Below, in pieces: positions 21,401-28,947 of a stretch of DNA of 64,000 nucleotides. Location of the stretch: positions 62,001 to 126,000 of the forward strand of contig CAZYDG010000026.1 in the NCBI GenBank assembly GCA_964645835.1, read 5' to 3'. The stretch is from CAZBME01 sp964645835 (GTDB lineage Bacteria > Desulfobacterota > Syntrophia > Syntrophales > UBA8958). The number at the start of each line of letters is the position of its first letter. The stretch's first letter is position 1. A program made the translations under genes and the position numbers. Below the pieces are notes generated by a model that was not told the origin of the DNA, made no database searches, and saw nothing but the letters and a program-made list of their open reading frames with translations.

Positions 21401-22092
21401 GCACTGCCATCCAGAGGAGGGGTAATCCACTGGTGCGGCGTACCGTCGCTGATCCAGGGAGAATGTCCGCCATGCAGGTGGAGATTTGCCCTGTTCTGAG
21501 AGTAGCTGTTTACACCGCCCGGCCCAAGACCGGCCCCCATTACGGTGGGGTCCACTGGGATGAAGAGATTGCCAGCCGCGCCTAAACCCAGCTTATTCTG
21601 AAAAAGAAGACGCACAGGCGTACCCTTCTTGGCAAGAATAAGAGGTCCTAAGTAATGTTGAGGCTGGGCAACGCCGCCGACCATCTGCACATAGCCGCGC
21701 AGCTTGGTGCCTGTACCCAGGGCATCGGTTGCACCCACCAGCTCAGAATGAAATTTTTGCCTGTAGTCCTGAAGAGCAATTGTGTAAAAATCCGAGCCCG
21801 GATATGTTGCTGTGTCTGCCTGGGCTATAGGGATATAAGCGCCCAGGTTGTTTTCATTGCATGGATTGGCAGCAAGGGGGTTGCCGAGTGTGCATCCAGG
21901 GAGACCCACACCGGGCAATGAGTCGGCAAATTTCGTCAATGCCGTTCCTGTAGCTCCTCCGGCCTGAGTATTTGCATACCAGGACTGGCCAACACCGGCC
22001 ACATTTCCTGGTCCGGCATGGGTTTGAAAGGGCAGGACCGTCCCCAGTATAGTTAATAATGCAATAATGATTTTAGAGCTATGCTTCCACAT
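18436..22092 (-). CDS. secreted multicopper oxidase with C-terminal tectonin-like beta-propeller
   Basis: 1218 aa, about twice the usual laccase length. A signal peptide (1-26, cleavage near QTHA) is followed by cupredoxin domains with copper ligands LHLHGGHSPW (about 200), FYHDHSYGITRLN (about 274), HPIHFHLMDV (about 834) and the type-1/3 motif WHCHIMGHEEFDLM (about 922). An insertion near 455-530 holds two glycine-rich repeats (TATIAAGAVTG, GTGGSGYT). After about 935, eight repeats of about 35 aa with LWxWDGxxWTxIN form a tectonin-like propeller. The family oxidises phenols or metals with O2; spore-coat and manganese oxidases of this size exist. The propeller may bind polysaccharide or mineral (inference). 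No strong clue to the substrate. Confidence 0.88.
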   Translation of the reverse strand: MWKHSSKIIIALLTILGTVLPFQTHAGPGNVAGVGQSWYANTQAGGATGTALTKFADSLPGVGLPGCTLGNPLAANPCNENNLGAYIPIAQADTATYPGSDFYTIALQDYRQKFHSELVGATDALGTGTKLRGYVQMVGGVAQPQHYLGPLILAKKGTPVRLLFQNKLGLGAAGNLFIPVDPTVMGAGLGPGGVNSYSQNRANLHLHGGHSPWISDGTPHQWITPPLDGSAFKKGLSFQNVPDMVGTGKTIVTPNINDGLATLFWSNEQSARLMFYHDHSYGITRLNVYAGEAAGYLLTDATEEGLITAGTLPNICTGGGAAVCGFRYGIPLIIQDKTFVPTNIATQDTLWASAGGSAVAGELWFPHVYEKNQDLLKPNGLNPMGRWDYGPLVWPPSPATNPVLPAISTTPEAFMDTPVVNGTAYPYLTVEPKAYRFRILSAGNDRSWNLQLYFADGGTGATGTATIAAGAVTGITLGTGGSGYTVVPPVYITGGGGTGATATATIAAGAVTGFTITAGGTGYTTAPTVTIGGKEVKMLDAAPHTATSALPLCTAGVVVGTPNYVTPAGVGGALPLTQAVNPATGCWPDTWPTDGRIGGVPDPTTAGPQMVVIGTESGFLPAPVTLPNTPISFDGVGNVANKTLLLMAAERADVLIDFTGLAGKTLILYNDAPAALPGGDPRYDYFTGNLDQTLSGGAPATLAGYGPNTRTIMQFRVAAAATAPVTTIPAGLAASMATAYAASQPAHIVPNGTYAHLTDTSMTVGGRVIPFQGKSINEGFDPVYGRINAMLGTEDPSGLTPSVPLPYTATSTENLKNGQIQLWKITHNGIDSHPIHFHLMDVQVVNRINWSGEILPPDPTEMGWKETVRMNPLQDIVIAAKPTVPEAPFAIPESVRPLDVTMPVSAANPQTNFGHEYVWHCHIMGHEEFDLMRPLVLNANSLIYAVKGAALWQWDNGTWTQINIASPTSMTTSGGILYAVYDALYQWDGFSWSKISIGFPVLKATTSKGLFMTGSGASGLWEWDGLNWTTINSATPVNMTAGTNDLFADFGADGLWKWDGKAWIKINAVSPTTMTATGRFLYATYTGAGLWRWEDASAAWTKINTAIPTSMVASGAYVYANYGGQLWQYNGSAWSRINVAIQTTMLAAGSTLFAVYGTNLWQWNGTAWSQINAAAPSTMAVSGQQLYATYTGQGLWKWDGAVWSQVDTVTPTAMAVAF

Positions 22093-22206
22093 AAAGCATT
22101 CTCCTTTCTTTTAGGGTTTTAAAGTTTCTGACCGCACTAGTATTGCTGTCTTTTATTGTTATCAATCAAACTGCTTTATAAATAACTGCTTATGTGCTTA
22201 TTATTG

Positions 22207-22521
22207 TCAGGATGCGACCGGAGGGGATTTGTTGGCAATGGTGGGAACAGATTCTGAAAGAATATTTCTCTTATCGTGGTTGACTGACGGTTGCGGAGCA
22301 GGGGAGCGATGCTTTTCTGCCTGTCCTTCCAATATAATGAATTGCTTGAGCTTCTTAGAGCATTTCTTGATGAGGGATGCTTCGGCAACCCGGGACTTAG
22401 TGATGTCGTTTTTCAAGACTGCCTTATGCGAGTCTTCGTAATTAGCCGACATCAACGAACCCGACCATATAAATATCAAAGCCAGTGACAGAAACAAGCT
22501 GAGCAATTTTGGTGGCTTCAT
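22207..22521 (-). CDS. small secreted protein upstream of the multicopper oxidase
   Basis: 104 aa from MKPPKLLSL, chosen because GGAGAGAAG precedes that ATG; the frame is open 33 bases further. A signal peptide (about 1-27, ending SGSLMSA) leads to a short basic, lysine- and serine-rich mature chain with one cysteine and no recognised domain. It is 115 bases upstream of the oxidase on the same strand and probably shares its transcript. I do not recognise the family; a chaperone or matrix peptide for the oxidase is only a guess. Confidence 0.5.
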   Translation of the reverse strand: MKPPKLLSLFLSLALIFIWSGSLMSANYEDSHKAVLKNDITKSRVAEASLIKKCSKKLKQFIILEGQAEKHRSPAPQPSVNHDKRNILSESVPTIANKSPPVAS

Positions 22522-22563
22522 TTTCTTCTCTCCGCCGCATCTGACAAGAAACAAGCATTATAT

Positions 22564-22581
22564 TGAATCTTGATTGATTCA
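22564..22581. promoter_or_regulatory. small dyad upstream of the oxidase unit
   Basis: TGAATC-TTGATT-GATTCA is a perfect 6-bp inverted repeat with a 6-bp centre, 43 bases before the small secreted protein start. It could be an operator; no regulator is adjacent. Low confidence. Confidence 0.25.
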
Positions 22582-22724
22582 GATTTTATTCGCAATCAGG
22601 CGAAGCCGGGTTTTGGGGTTATGAAATACACTAAAGGATGTAAGCTAAAGGATTGATATAGAAGGAGGGCTATTCGTAGGACCTTTGCTGGCAAATTCTT
22701 GGAAATAATGGGTTAGATTGGATA

Positions 22725-23297
22725 TCAGGTCCGCTCCATAAGCCACAGCTTTTGAAAGGCTACGATCACCAGGGCATGGCTGATCGCACCTTCCCGAATG
22801 AGGCGGGGGATATCGCTCAAGGGAAACAGGACGACATCTATGTCTTCCTTTTCGTCCTGTTCCTGGATTCCAGTCGGATGGACGTTCCGTGCCAGAAAGG
22901 TGTGGCAGATGTTCGATTGGATTGCCGGATTGGGATAAATGAACCCCAAGGAAGTCATGGATTCTGTAGTATAGCCTGTTTCTTCGCGGAGTTCCCGGTG
23001 GGCAGCTTCTTCGGGCGTATCTTTATCCTCCACCAGGCCGCCGGGAATTTCCAGGGTGATCTCCCGGGTCCCATGGCGGTACTGGCGGACCATAACGACT
23101 TGATTATCCGGCGTCAGGGGAATGATATTGACCCATGGTGGGGATTCAAGAACGAAAAAATCATAGGCCTCTCCAGTGCGGGGCGAACGGACATGGTCGG
23201 TGCGAAGCGAAAACACGCGATACGATTTGTCACGGATGCTGGATAGAACGGTCCAGGGTTTGATGTCCATAGGGATGCCTTTCATGGTTTGATGCAC
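22725..23297 (-). CDS. NUDIX hydrolase, ADP-ribose pyrophosphatase type
   Basis: 190 aa (186 or 181 if later ATGs are used). The Nudix box GGLVEDKDTPEEAAHRELREETGY holds the REEIG-type metal site in its RELREETGY end, preceded by VVMVRQYRHGTREITLEIPGG, typical of the ADP-ribose/NDP-sugar branch. It hydrolyses nucleoside diphosphate derivatives; the substrate is inferred from the QYRHG and EIPGG context. It is divergent from tetR with a promoter region between them. Confidence 0.88.
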   Translation of the reverse strand: MHQTMKGIPMDIKPWTVLSSIRDKSYRVFSLRTDHVRSPRTGEAYDFFVLESPPWVNIIPLTPDNQVVMVRQYRHGTREITLEIPGGLVEDKDTPEEAAHRELREETGYTTESMTSLGFIYPNPAIQSNICHTFLARNVHPTGIQEQDEKEDIDVVLFPLSDIPRLIREGAISHALVIVAFQKLWLMERT

Positions 23298-23380
23298 CTG
23301 AAATGCACAGGCGATATTTTACCCTTTATTATCAAAGCGAAGCGCCTGACGCCATCAAAATATTGATTGAAACTATTTTC

Positions 23381-23409
23381 TTGACAGGAAGATTAGACCG
23401 GTTTAATAA
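23381..23409 (+). promoter_or_regulatory. promoter of the tetR-efflux locus
   Basis: TTGACA (23381-23386) and TAATAA (23404-23409) have a 17-base spacer, 52 bases before the tetR ATG. The direct repeats just downstream are placed where a repressor would block transcription. Confidence 0.6.
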
Positions 23410-23426
23410 ATTTAACCATAAAGTTA

Positions 23427-23455
23427 AACTAAACGGTTGATGAACTAAACGGTTG
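23427..23455 (+). promoter_or_regulatory. direct-repeat operator candidate before tetR
   Basis: AACTAAACGGTTG occurs twice (23427-23439 and 23443-23455), 16 bases apart, between the promoter and the tetR start. With GACCGGTTTAA and TTTAACC upstream it gives half-sites of AACCGTTT type. TetR proteins normally bind such clusters to autoregulate. Confidence 0.5.
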
Positions 23456-23460
23456 GTAAA

Positions 23461-24096
23461 ATGGCGGGCACAAAAGAAAAAGGACAGGAAACGAACGAAC
23501 GAATTGTCCAGGCGGCCACGGAGGTTTTTTCCGAGTTGGGTTACGGCGGTGCCCGGGTTGATGAAATCGCCAGACGGGCAGGGGTCAACAAGGCGACCCT
23601 TTACTACCATATCGGCGATAAAAAGGCACTTTATGCAGTGGTTCTCCACAGTGTCATAGGCCATACGGCGGAGCGCATCGAGAAAGAGCTTGGTCCGGAC
23701 ACCCTGTCGCCCGTGGAAAAGATCCGGGCTTATATCCGCGGATTTGCCCATGCAATTGAGCATAATCCCCGGGTGGCTCCTATTATGATGCGTGAGCTGG
23801 CATCGGGAGGAAAGACTTTGCCTGATGTCGTTGCCCAGGATTTCGCGCGAATCATTGCCATTGTGACTGCCATCCTTAAAGAAGGATATGAGAAGGGCGT
23901 TTTCATCAAGGTTACACCCTTCATTATCCACATGATGGCGGCAGGGTGCATGGTCTTCTACCGGGCTACAGCACCTGTTCGCTCGAAATATCCTTATGTC
24001 CCCAAAGAGATAAAGGCCCTTGCCCCGACCATCTCGGATCAAGTGGTTGGTGAGATCGAGACGCTCATTCTGAATGCGATCATGAAAAGAAACTAG
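23461..24096 (+). CDS. TetR-family transcriptional regulator of the efflux locus
   Basis: 211 aa. The N-terminal helix-turn-helix is clear: IVQAATEVFSELGYGGARVDEIARRAGVNKATLYYHIGDKK (shown here only by its key parts ATEVFSELG and GVNKATLYYHIGDK), about residues 14-53. The C-terminal ligand domain resembles CecR-like regulators. It is ten bases upstream of the tolC-like gene and likely represses itself and the whole pump, with the direct repeats at 23427-23455 as operator candidates. The start is the ATG at 23461, with a weak GGTTGG upstream. Confidence 0.9.
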   Translation: MAGTKEKGQETNERIVQAATEVFSELGYGGARVDEIARRAGVNKATLYYHIGDKKALYAVVLHSVIGHTAERIEKELGPDTLSPVEKIRAYIRGFAHAIEHNPRVAPIMMRELASGGKTLPDVVAQDFARIIAIVTAILKEGYEKGVFIKVTPFIIHMMAAGCMVFYRATAPVRSKYPYVPKEIKALAPTISDQVVGEIETLILNAIMKRN

Positions 24097-24105
24097 AGGA
24101 ATAAG

Positions 24106-25476
24106 ATGAAACGGACAATGAAAAGTAGGAAATGGATAAGCGTATTATTACCGATCCTTGTGATCATCGGCCTACCGGTTTGGTGTTTCGCCCAGCAGCC
24201 CACGCCAATCAGTCTTCAGGAGAGTATCGGCGTTGCCTTGCGGCAGAATATGCTCATCCAGGCCGCCAAGGAAGGGGTGAATGTTGCAGAGGCGCAAAAA
24301 AAGGAGGCTTTGACGGGGTTTTTCCCGAAACTCAGCACGTCATATTCCTATGCCAGGGTCAATCCTGCCCCCTGGGCCTACATGGCACCTATTACGCTCA
24401 ATTCCCCCTTCGGTCCCTTGACGTCTCCCGCCAACACAATGATAATGGGGACCCAGGATAACTACACGTGGGGTTTGGAATTCCGCCAGCCGTTGTTTGC
24501 AGGCGGCGCCATCTACGCCAATTATCAGGCTAACAAGAAGGGCGAAGAGATTGCAAAAACCGATGAAGCCACAGCCGCCCAGGATATCGTTAAGGAAGTG
24601 AAGACAGCATATTTTAATATCCTGAAAGCGCAGAAGATTTTGGATGTGGCCCAAATGGCGGTCGAGCAGCTCAAATCCCACAGGAACGACGCTCAGGGCT
24701 TCTTCGATGTGGGCCTTATTCCCCGAAATGACCTGCTGCAATCTGAGGTTCGCCTGGCCGAAGGAGTACAAAATCTCGTTTGGGCGCAAAATGCTCTAGA
24801 GATAGCCAAATCACAGTTCAATACAATTCTGCGGCGGCCCATAGATGAGCCGGTTATCTTGGAGGATATTCTTGTTTATAAGCCCTTTACGAAAACCAAT
24901 GAGGAGTCTCTGTCGACGGCCATGGAGAAGCGGCCGGAGCTAAAATCTTATGGCCTGAAGGTGGAGCAGATGCGGGAGTATGTAAAGGTGGCCAAGGGTG
25001 ATCTCATGCCCACACTGAGCGCCGTCGGTCATTACGAGCGTTACGGTGATTCAGCGAGCCTTCAGGGGAGCACCTATAAGAGTATGGAGAACTGGTATCT
25101 GATGGCCCGGGCAGACTGGACTTTCTGGGAATGGGGAAAGACCAGGAATCAGGTCGATGCCCGGCGTTTTCGGGAAACACAGCTCAGCCATCTTCTTTCA
25201 AATGAAAAAGACCGGATTACCTTTGAAGTGAAGGCGGCTTACCTCCAGGTCCGGGAAGCGGAAAAACAGGTCTTCGTTGCCCAGGCGGCCATCGATCAGG
25301 CCCAGGAGAACTTTCGCATCAACACGGAACGTTACAAGGAACAGGTAGGGACGTCTACGGATGTCCTTGATGCCCATACCCTTTTGACGAAAACTAAATC
25401 CGATTACATCAATGCTCTTGGAGATTATTTCATCCATCAAGCGCGCCTCGAACGGGCTATGGGGATTTCAAGGTAA
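24106..25476 (+). CDS. TolC-family outer membrane efflux protein
   Basis: 456 aa. A signal peptide (about 1-29, ending WCFAQ) is followed by two OEP repeats of long helices and short strands, with KEAGFFPKLSTSYSY-like and EWGKTRNQVDARR segments typical of the family. Trimers form the outer membrane channel that docks with the HlyD adaptor. GAGGAATAAG directly precedes the ATG. Second gene of the efflux locus. Confidence 0.9.
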   Translation: MKRTMKSRKWISVLLPILVIIGLPVWCFAQQPTPISLQESIGVALRQNMLIQAAKEGVNVAEAQKKEALTGFFPKLSTSYSYARVNPAPWAYMAPITLNSPFGPLTSPANTMIMGTQDNYTWGLEFRQPLFAGGAIYANYQANKKGEEIAKTDEATAAQDIVKEVKTAYFNILKAQKILDVAQMAVEQLKSHRNDAQGFFDVGLIPRNDLLQSEVRLAEGVQNLVWAQNALEIAKSQFNTILRRPIDEPVILEDILVYKPFTKTNEESLSTAMEKRPELKSYGLKVEQMREYVKVAKGDLMPTLSAVGHYERYGDSASLQGSTYKSMENWYLMARADWTFWEWGKTRNQVDARRFRETQLSHLLSNEKDRITFEVKAAYLQVREAEKQVFVAQAAIDQAQENFRINTERYKEQVGTSTDVLDAHTLLTKTKSDYINALGDYFIHQARLERAMGISR

Positions 25477-25523
25477 TAACATTAAAGGATATATTTATTC
25501 ATTATACCTCTAGGGGAAAAACG

Positions 25524-26534
25524 ATGAAGAAAAAAATCATTTTGGTCGGTTTTTTAATCCTCCTTGTTGCAGTTGGTGCATTCGTTTATTTCGGGCAATG
25601 GCAGGTCAAGCATGGGAATATTCATTATTCCGGCGTTATCGAGGCAAAAGACGCAAAGCTTGCTTTCCAGACGAGTGGCCGTGTTGTGACGGTTGCCGCC
25701 AAGGAAGGCCAGGCCGTCGTACCGGATCAGGTTCTTGCGGAACTGGATGCCACAGAGTTTCAGAACCGTTCGGACCAGGCTCAGGCGAATCTGGAGCGGT
25801 CTGTCAAGAGTGTCCAGCAACTGGAAACACTGCTGTCCATCTATGAAAAGACCCTTCCTGCAGATGTCGTTCGAGCTGAGGCCATGATGTTTAACGCTCG
25901 CCGGATTCTGGACGATGCCCGGAAAAACAAGGAACGCTATGATACACTGTTCCAGCGCAAAGTGATTGCGGAAAAAGAAAGGGATGCAGTGCAGCTCCAA
26001 TACGATACGGCCGGCGCACGCCTGACGGACGCCGAGGCTGCACTGAAGCAGGCCCGCAGCAACCTCCAGAAAATCCAGGCTACGAAGCAGGATATTGAGG
26101 CGGCCAAGGCTCAGGCTAAACAGGCTCAGTCGGCCTTGGGGCAGATGTCGATCCAAAAAGGGTATGCAACACTCAAGACGCCTTTTGGCGGCATCATAAC
26201 GAGCCGTAATATCGAACCCGGCGAGGTGGTTTCTCCCAGCCGCGAAGTCTTTTCCCTGGCCGATCTATCCCGCGTGGACCTGAAGATCTTCGTAGACGAG
26301 ACTGAGATCGGTAAAGTCAAGCCCGGTCAGGCCGTGGACGTCAAGATCGATACGTTTCCCGGCCGGGTATTCAAAGGAACGGTGGCCTTCATCTCATCCG
26401 AAGGGGAATTTACGCCAAAGATCATCCAGACGCAGAAGGAACGGGTGAAGCTGGTCTACCTTGTTAAGGTCTCTATTCCCAATCCCGATTTCGCGCTGAA
26501 AACAGGTATGCCCGCCGACGCATGGCTGCAGTAG
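25524..26534 (+). CDS. HlyD/RND-type periplasmic adaptor of an ABC efflux pump
   Basis: 336 aa. N-terminal signal anchor (about 4-22), a biotinyl-lipoyl-like half (HYSGVIEAKDAKLAFQTSGRVVTV), a long alpha-helical hairpin (about 75-205, rich in Ala/Gln), the second lipoyl half (YATLKTPFGGIITSRNIEPGEVV) and a beta-barrel (VDVKIDTFPGRVFKGTVAFIS). This order is that of YbhG-like adaptors. AGGGG lies about 7 bases before the ATG. A repeat-rich insertion separates it from the ABC genes it should serve. Confidence 0.9.
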   Translation: MKKKIILVGFLILLVAVGAFVYFGQWQVKHGNIHYSGVIEAKDAKLAFQTSGRVVTVAAKEGQAVVPDQVLAELDATEFQNRSDQAQANLERSVKSVQQLETLLSIYEKTLPADVVRAEAMMFNARRILDDARKNKERYDTLFQRKVIAEKERDAVQLQYDTAGARLTDAEAALKQARSNLQKIQATKQDIEAAKAQAKQAQSALGQMSIQKGYATLKTPFGGIITSRNIEPGEVVSPSREVFSLADLSRVDLKIFVDETEIGKVKPGQAVDVKIDTFPGRVFKGTVAFISSEGEFTPKIIQTQKERVKLVYLVKVSIPNPDFALKTGMPADAWLQ

Positions 26535-26578
26535 GGGGAAGAATCGTGATTTGATTAACGCACGTGATGTCATTGAGA

Positions 26579-26718
26579 GCAACTAACCCAGGTCACCGGC
26601 ATTGGGGTTATTCATTGAAGAAACTTGTTGTCATCGCGAGACGTCTCTCAGGCGTCGTGGCGATCTGGATCGGGTGAGATTGCTAAGTAGGCAAAATGCC
26701 TGCTCACAATGACAGTAA
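26579..26718. repeat. TCATTGCGAG-family repeat, left flank of GIY-YIG gene
   Basis: GAGCAACTAACCCAGGTCAC, GGTTATTCATTGAAGAAACTT, TCATCGCGAGACGTCTCTCAGGCGTCGTGG and the closing CTCACAATGACA (given in pieces) match in order the copy at 27104-27237. The element ends 20 bases before the GIY-YIG ATG. Confidence 0.8.
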
Positions 26719-26739
26719 TGGAAGTGACATTGGTTTAAT

Positions 26740-27027
26740 ATGGAAAGACAATATTTCGTTTACATTATGACGAACAGAAACAAAACAGTTCTTTATACGG
26801 GCATAACAAACAACTTGCAACGCAGAGTCTATGAACACCGGGAAAAGATGGTCGATGGATTTACGAAAAAATATAACATCGACAAACTGGTCTATTATGA
26901 AATCTGCTGTAATCCTGAAGACGCGATTATCAGGGAAAAGCAGATCAAAGCTGGTTCAAGAAACAAGAAGTTGGCATTGATCAATAATGCCAATGCCGAT
27001 TGGAATGATCTGTATGATGAAATATAG
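26740..27027 (+). CDS. single-domain GIY-YIG nuclease-like protein (URI type)
   Basis: 95 aa. The GIY-YIG core is intact: YFVYIMTNRN, LYTGITNNLQRRVYEH (catalytic Arg) and the Glu of IIREKQIKAGSRNKK. This is the YhbQ/URI branch of short proteins, for which nuclease activity has been shown only in a few members. It stands between two direct copies of the TCATTGCGAG repeat and interrupts the HlyD-ABC gene order, so it looks like cargo or agent of a repeat element. No strong ribosome-binding site is seen. Confidence 0.85.
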   Translation: MERQYFVYIMTNRNKTVLYTGITNNLQRRVYEHREKMVDGFTKKYNIDKLVYYEICCNPEDAIIREKQIKAGSRNKKLALINNANADWNDLYDEI

Positions 27028-27103
27028 GGTTATGCAGTTGCAGGTGAGGAGTGGACATCTTTATCATGGTTGATAAAAAGAATTAAGGGCGACGTTATTG
27101 CGA

Positions 27104-27237
27104 GCAACTGATCCAGTCACAGGCACTGGCGTTATTCATGAGAGAAACTTGCTGTCATTGCGAGACGCCTCTCAGGCGTCGTGGCAATCTATCTATAATG
27201 AGTAAAAGCAAGATTGCCGCGCTTCGCTCGCAATGAC
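27104..27237. repeat. TCATTGCGAG-family repeat, right flank of GIY-YIG gene
   Basis: GAGCAACTGATCCAGTCACA, GTTATTCATGAGAGAAACTT, TCATTGCGAGACGCCTCTCA, GGCGTCGTGGCAATC, then GATTGCCGCGCTTCGCTCG and CAATGAC. It is a direct repeat of the element at 26579-26718 and holds an inverted pair TCATTGCGAG / CTCGCAATGA. Confidence 0.85.
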
Positions 27238-27246
27238 TCCTCAAGT

Positions 27247-27330
27247 TTCTTAGGAGGCTATCCTCGGGAGCCGTGGCAATCTGAACCAGATGAGATTGTC
27301 ACGCAGGCAAAGTGCCTGCTCGCAAGGACA
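27247..27330. repeat. second, diverged TCATTGCGAG-family unit
   Basis: GTGGCAATCTGAACCAGATG, AGATTGTCACGCAGGCAAAG and TGCCTGCTCGCAAGGACA resemble the right half of the neighbouring units, especially 26670-26713. The gap 27028-27392 holds only this, the preceding copy and a short leader to the ABC gene. Confidence 0.7.
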
Positions 27331-27392
27331 AAGAGAAAAGACCTGCTTTAAGATGATTTAGTACATCTTTATTAGAGGCTATAAGAAAGCAA

Positions 27393-28181
27393 ATGGTCAT
27401 GGCTGATTCAACGCCCTTCATCACTATTGAAAATGTTTCCATGCGCTTTGGGGATGTGGCGGCGGTTGAGGACGTCTCCATCGCTGTCGAGGCATCATCC
27501 ACCTTCGGGCTTGTCGGTTCCGACGGCGCCGGCAAGTCCACGCTGCTGAGAATGGCAGCGACGATGATCAAACCTGTGGCGGGGCGGATCACCATTGGCG
27601 GCCTCGATGTCGTCACCAGGAAGAAGGCTGTAAAACATCTCATCGGTTATATGCCCCAGCGGTTCGGCCTCTATCAGGACCTGACTGTTGACGAGAACCT
27701 CGGATTCTTCATGGATGTCTTCGATATCCCGAAGGGGGAACGCAAGGCCCGACGGGAGAAGTACCTGGGCTTTTCCAACCTGCTTCCTTTTGGCGACCGG
27801 CTGGCGGGGAACCTCTCCGGCGGGATGCAGCAGAAGCTGGGCCTGGCCTGCGTCCTTATTCACGAGCCCAAACTTTTGATCCTTGATGAGCCCACGAATG
27901 GCGTTGATCCCGTTTCCCGTCAGGAATTCTGGGCGATTCTGGATGAGATGCGGCACGCTGGTATGACCATCCTCGTTTCCACAGCCTATCTTGACGAGGG
28001 GGAAAAATGCGACACCCTGGGGTTGATGCATAAGGGACGGCTCCTGGCAACCGCCCCTCCGGCGTCCATACGCAGCGGCTATCCCAACCTGGAAGAGGCC
28101 ATGATCGCACGTATTATGGAATCGGATGAGGAAGCGGCCGGCCAGGCGTTTCAGGTTCAAGGCCTGAAAACCGATGACTAA
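27393..28181 (+). CDS. ABC transporter ATP-binding protein (efflux pump, first ATPase)
   Basis: 262 aa (260 from the ATG at 27399). Walker A GSDGAGKST (about 43-51), Q-loop MPQRFGLYQDLTV, signature LSGGMQQKLGLA (about 141), Walker B LLILDEPTNGVDP, and a switch region STAYLDEGEKCD with Tyr where His is usual. That Tyr-for-His change is common in one half of YbhF-type paired ATPases. It overlaps the second ATPase frame and would form a heterodimer with it. Confidence 0.9.
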   Translation: MVMADSTPFITIENVSMRFGDVAAVEDVSIAVEASSTFGLVGSDGAGKSTLLRMAATMIKPVAGRITIGGLDVVTRKKAVKHLIGYMPQRFGLYQDLTVDENLGFFMDVFDIPKGERKARREKYLGFSNLLPFGDRLAGNLSGGMQQKLGLACVLIHEPKLLILDEPTNGVDPVSRQEFWAILDEMRHAGMTILVSTAYLDEGEKCDTLGLMHKGRLLATAPPASIRSGYPNLEEAMIARIMESDEEAAGQAFQVQGLKTDD

Positions 28182-28191
28182 GGAGAAGGGC

Positions 28192-28941
28192 ATGATCGGC
28201 GACGTAAACGACCACCTTGCCATCGATATTCAAAATCTTGAAAAGCGTTTCGGCGATTTCAGGGCAGTAGACGGGATCTCTTTTTCCGTCCGGAAAGGGG
28301 AGATTTTCGGTTTCCTAGGCGCCAACGGGTCGGGTAAGTCGACGACTATCCGTATGCTCTGCGGGATCCTGACGCCGACTTCCGGGGGAGGGACGGTGGC
28401 GGGTCACGATATCGTCAAGGAAGCGGAAGCCATCAAATCTTCCATTGGCTATATGTCGCAGAAGTTTTCCCTTTACGACGATATGACGTCTTTTGAAAAT
28501 ATCCGTTTCTATCTGGGAATTTATGGTGTTCCGGAAGATCTGTGGGATGAGCGCATGACCTGGATTCTCGATATGGCGAGGCTGGGCGCTGTCCGCCATC
28601 GTGTGACAAGGGATCTGCCCCAAGGCTTCAGGCAGAGGCTGGCTTTGGGCTGTGCTCTTCTCCACAAACCGGCCATTCTCTTCCTGGACGAACCCACGTC
28701 CGGCGTCGACCCTCTAACGCGCCGCCATTTCTGGGATTTCATCCGCGAATTGGCCGGATCGGGAATGACCGTTTTTGTGACGACCCATTACATGGACGAG
28801 GTGAGGCATTGCGAGCGGATCGTGATGATCAATCAGGGGAAAATTGTTGCCGCCGGGAGTCCCGGTGATATCATTGCCGGGGCATGTCCCGGCAATGCCG
28901 ATGCCGATCTGAACGATGCATTTATCAAATTGATGTCGTAA
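28192..28941 (+). CDS. ABC transporter ATP-binding protein (efflux pump, second ATPase)
   Basis: 249 aa from the ATG at 28192, which has AGGAG (28181-28185) at ideal spacing overlapping the upstream stop; an ATG at 28174 is also in frame but lacks a site. Walker A GANGSGKST, Walker B ILFLDEPTSGVDP and switch His in TTHYMDEVRHCE are intact. The signature is degenerate: DLPQGFRQRLALG in place of LSGGQ. The full switch here and the altered one in the partner indicate asymmetric ATP sites. Confidence 0.9.
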   Translation: MIGDVNDHLAIDIQNLEKRFGDFRAVDGISFSVRKGEIFGFLGANGSGKSTTIRMLCGILTPTSGGGTVAGHDIVKEAEAIKSSIGYMSQKFSLYDDMTSFENIRFYLGIYGVPEDLWDERMTWILDMARLGAVRHRVTRDLPQGFRQRLALGCALLHKPAILFLDEPTSGVDPLTRRHFWDFIRELAGSGMTVFVTTHYMDEVRHCERIVMINQGKIVAAGSPGDIIAGACPGNADADLNDAFIKLMS

Positions 28942-28947
28942 AGCAAT

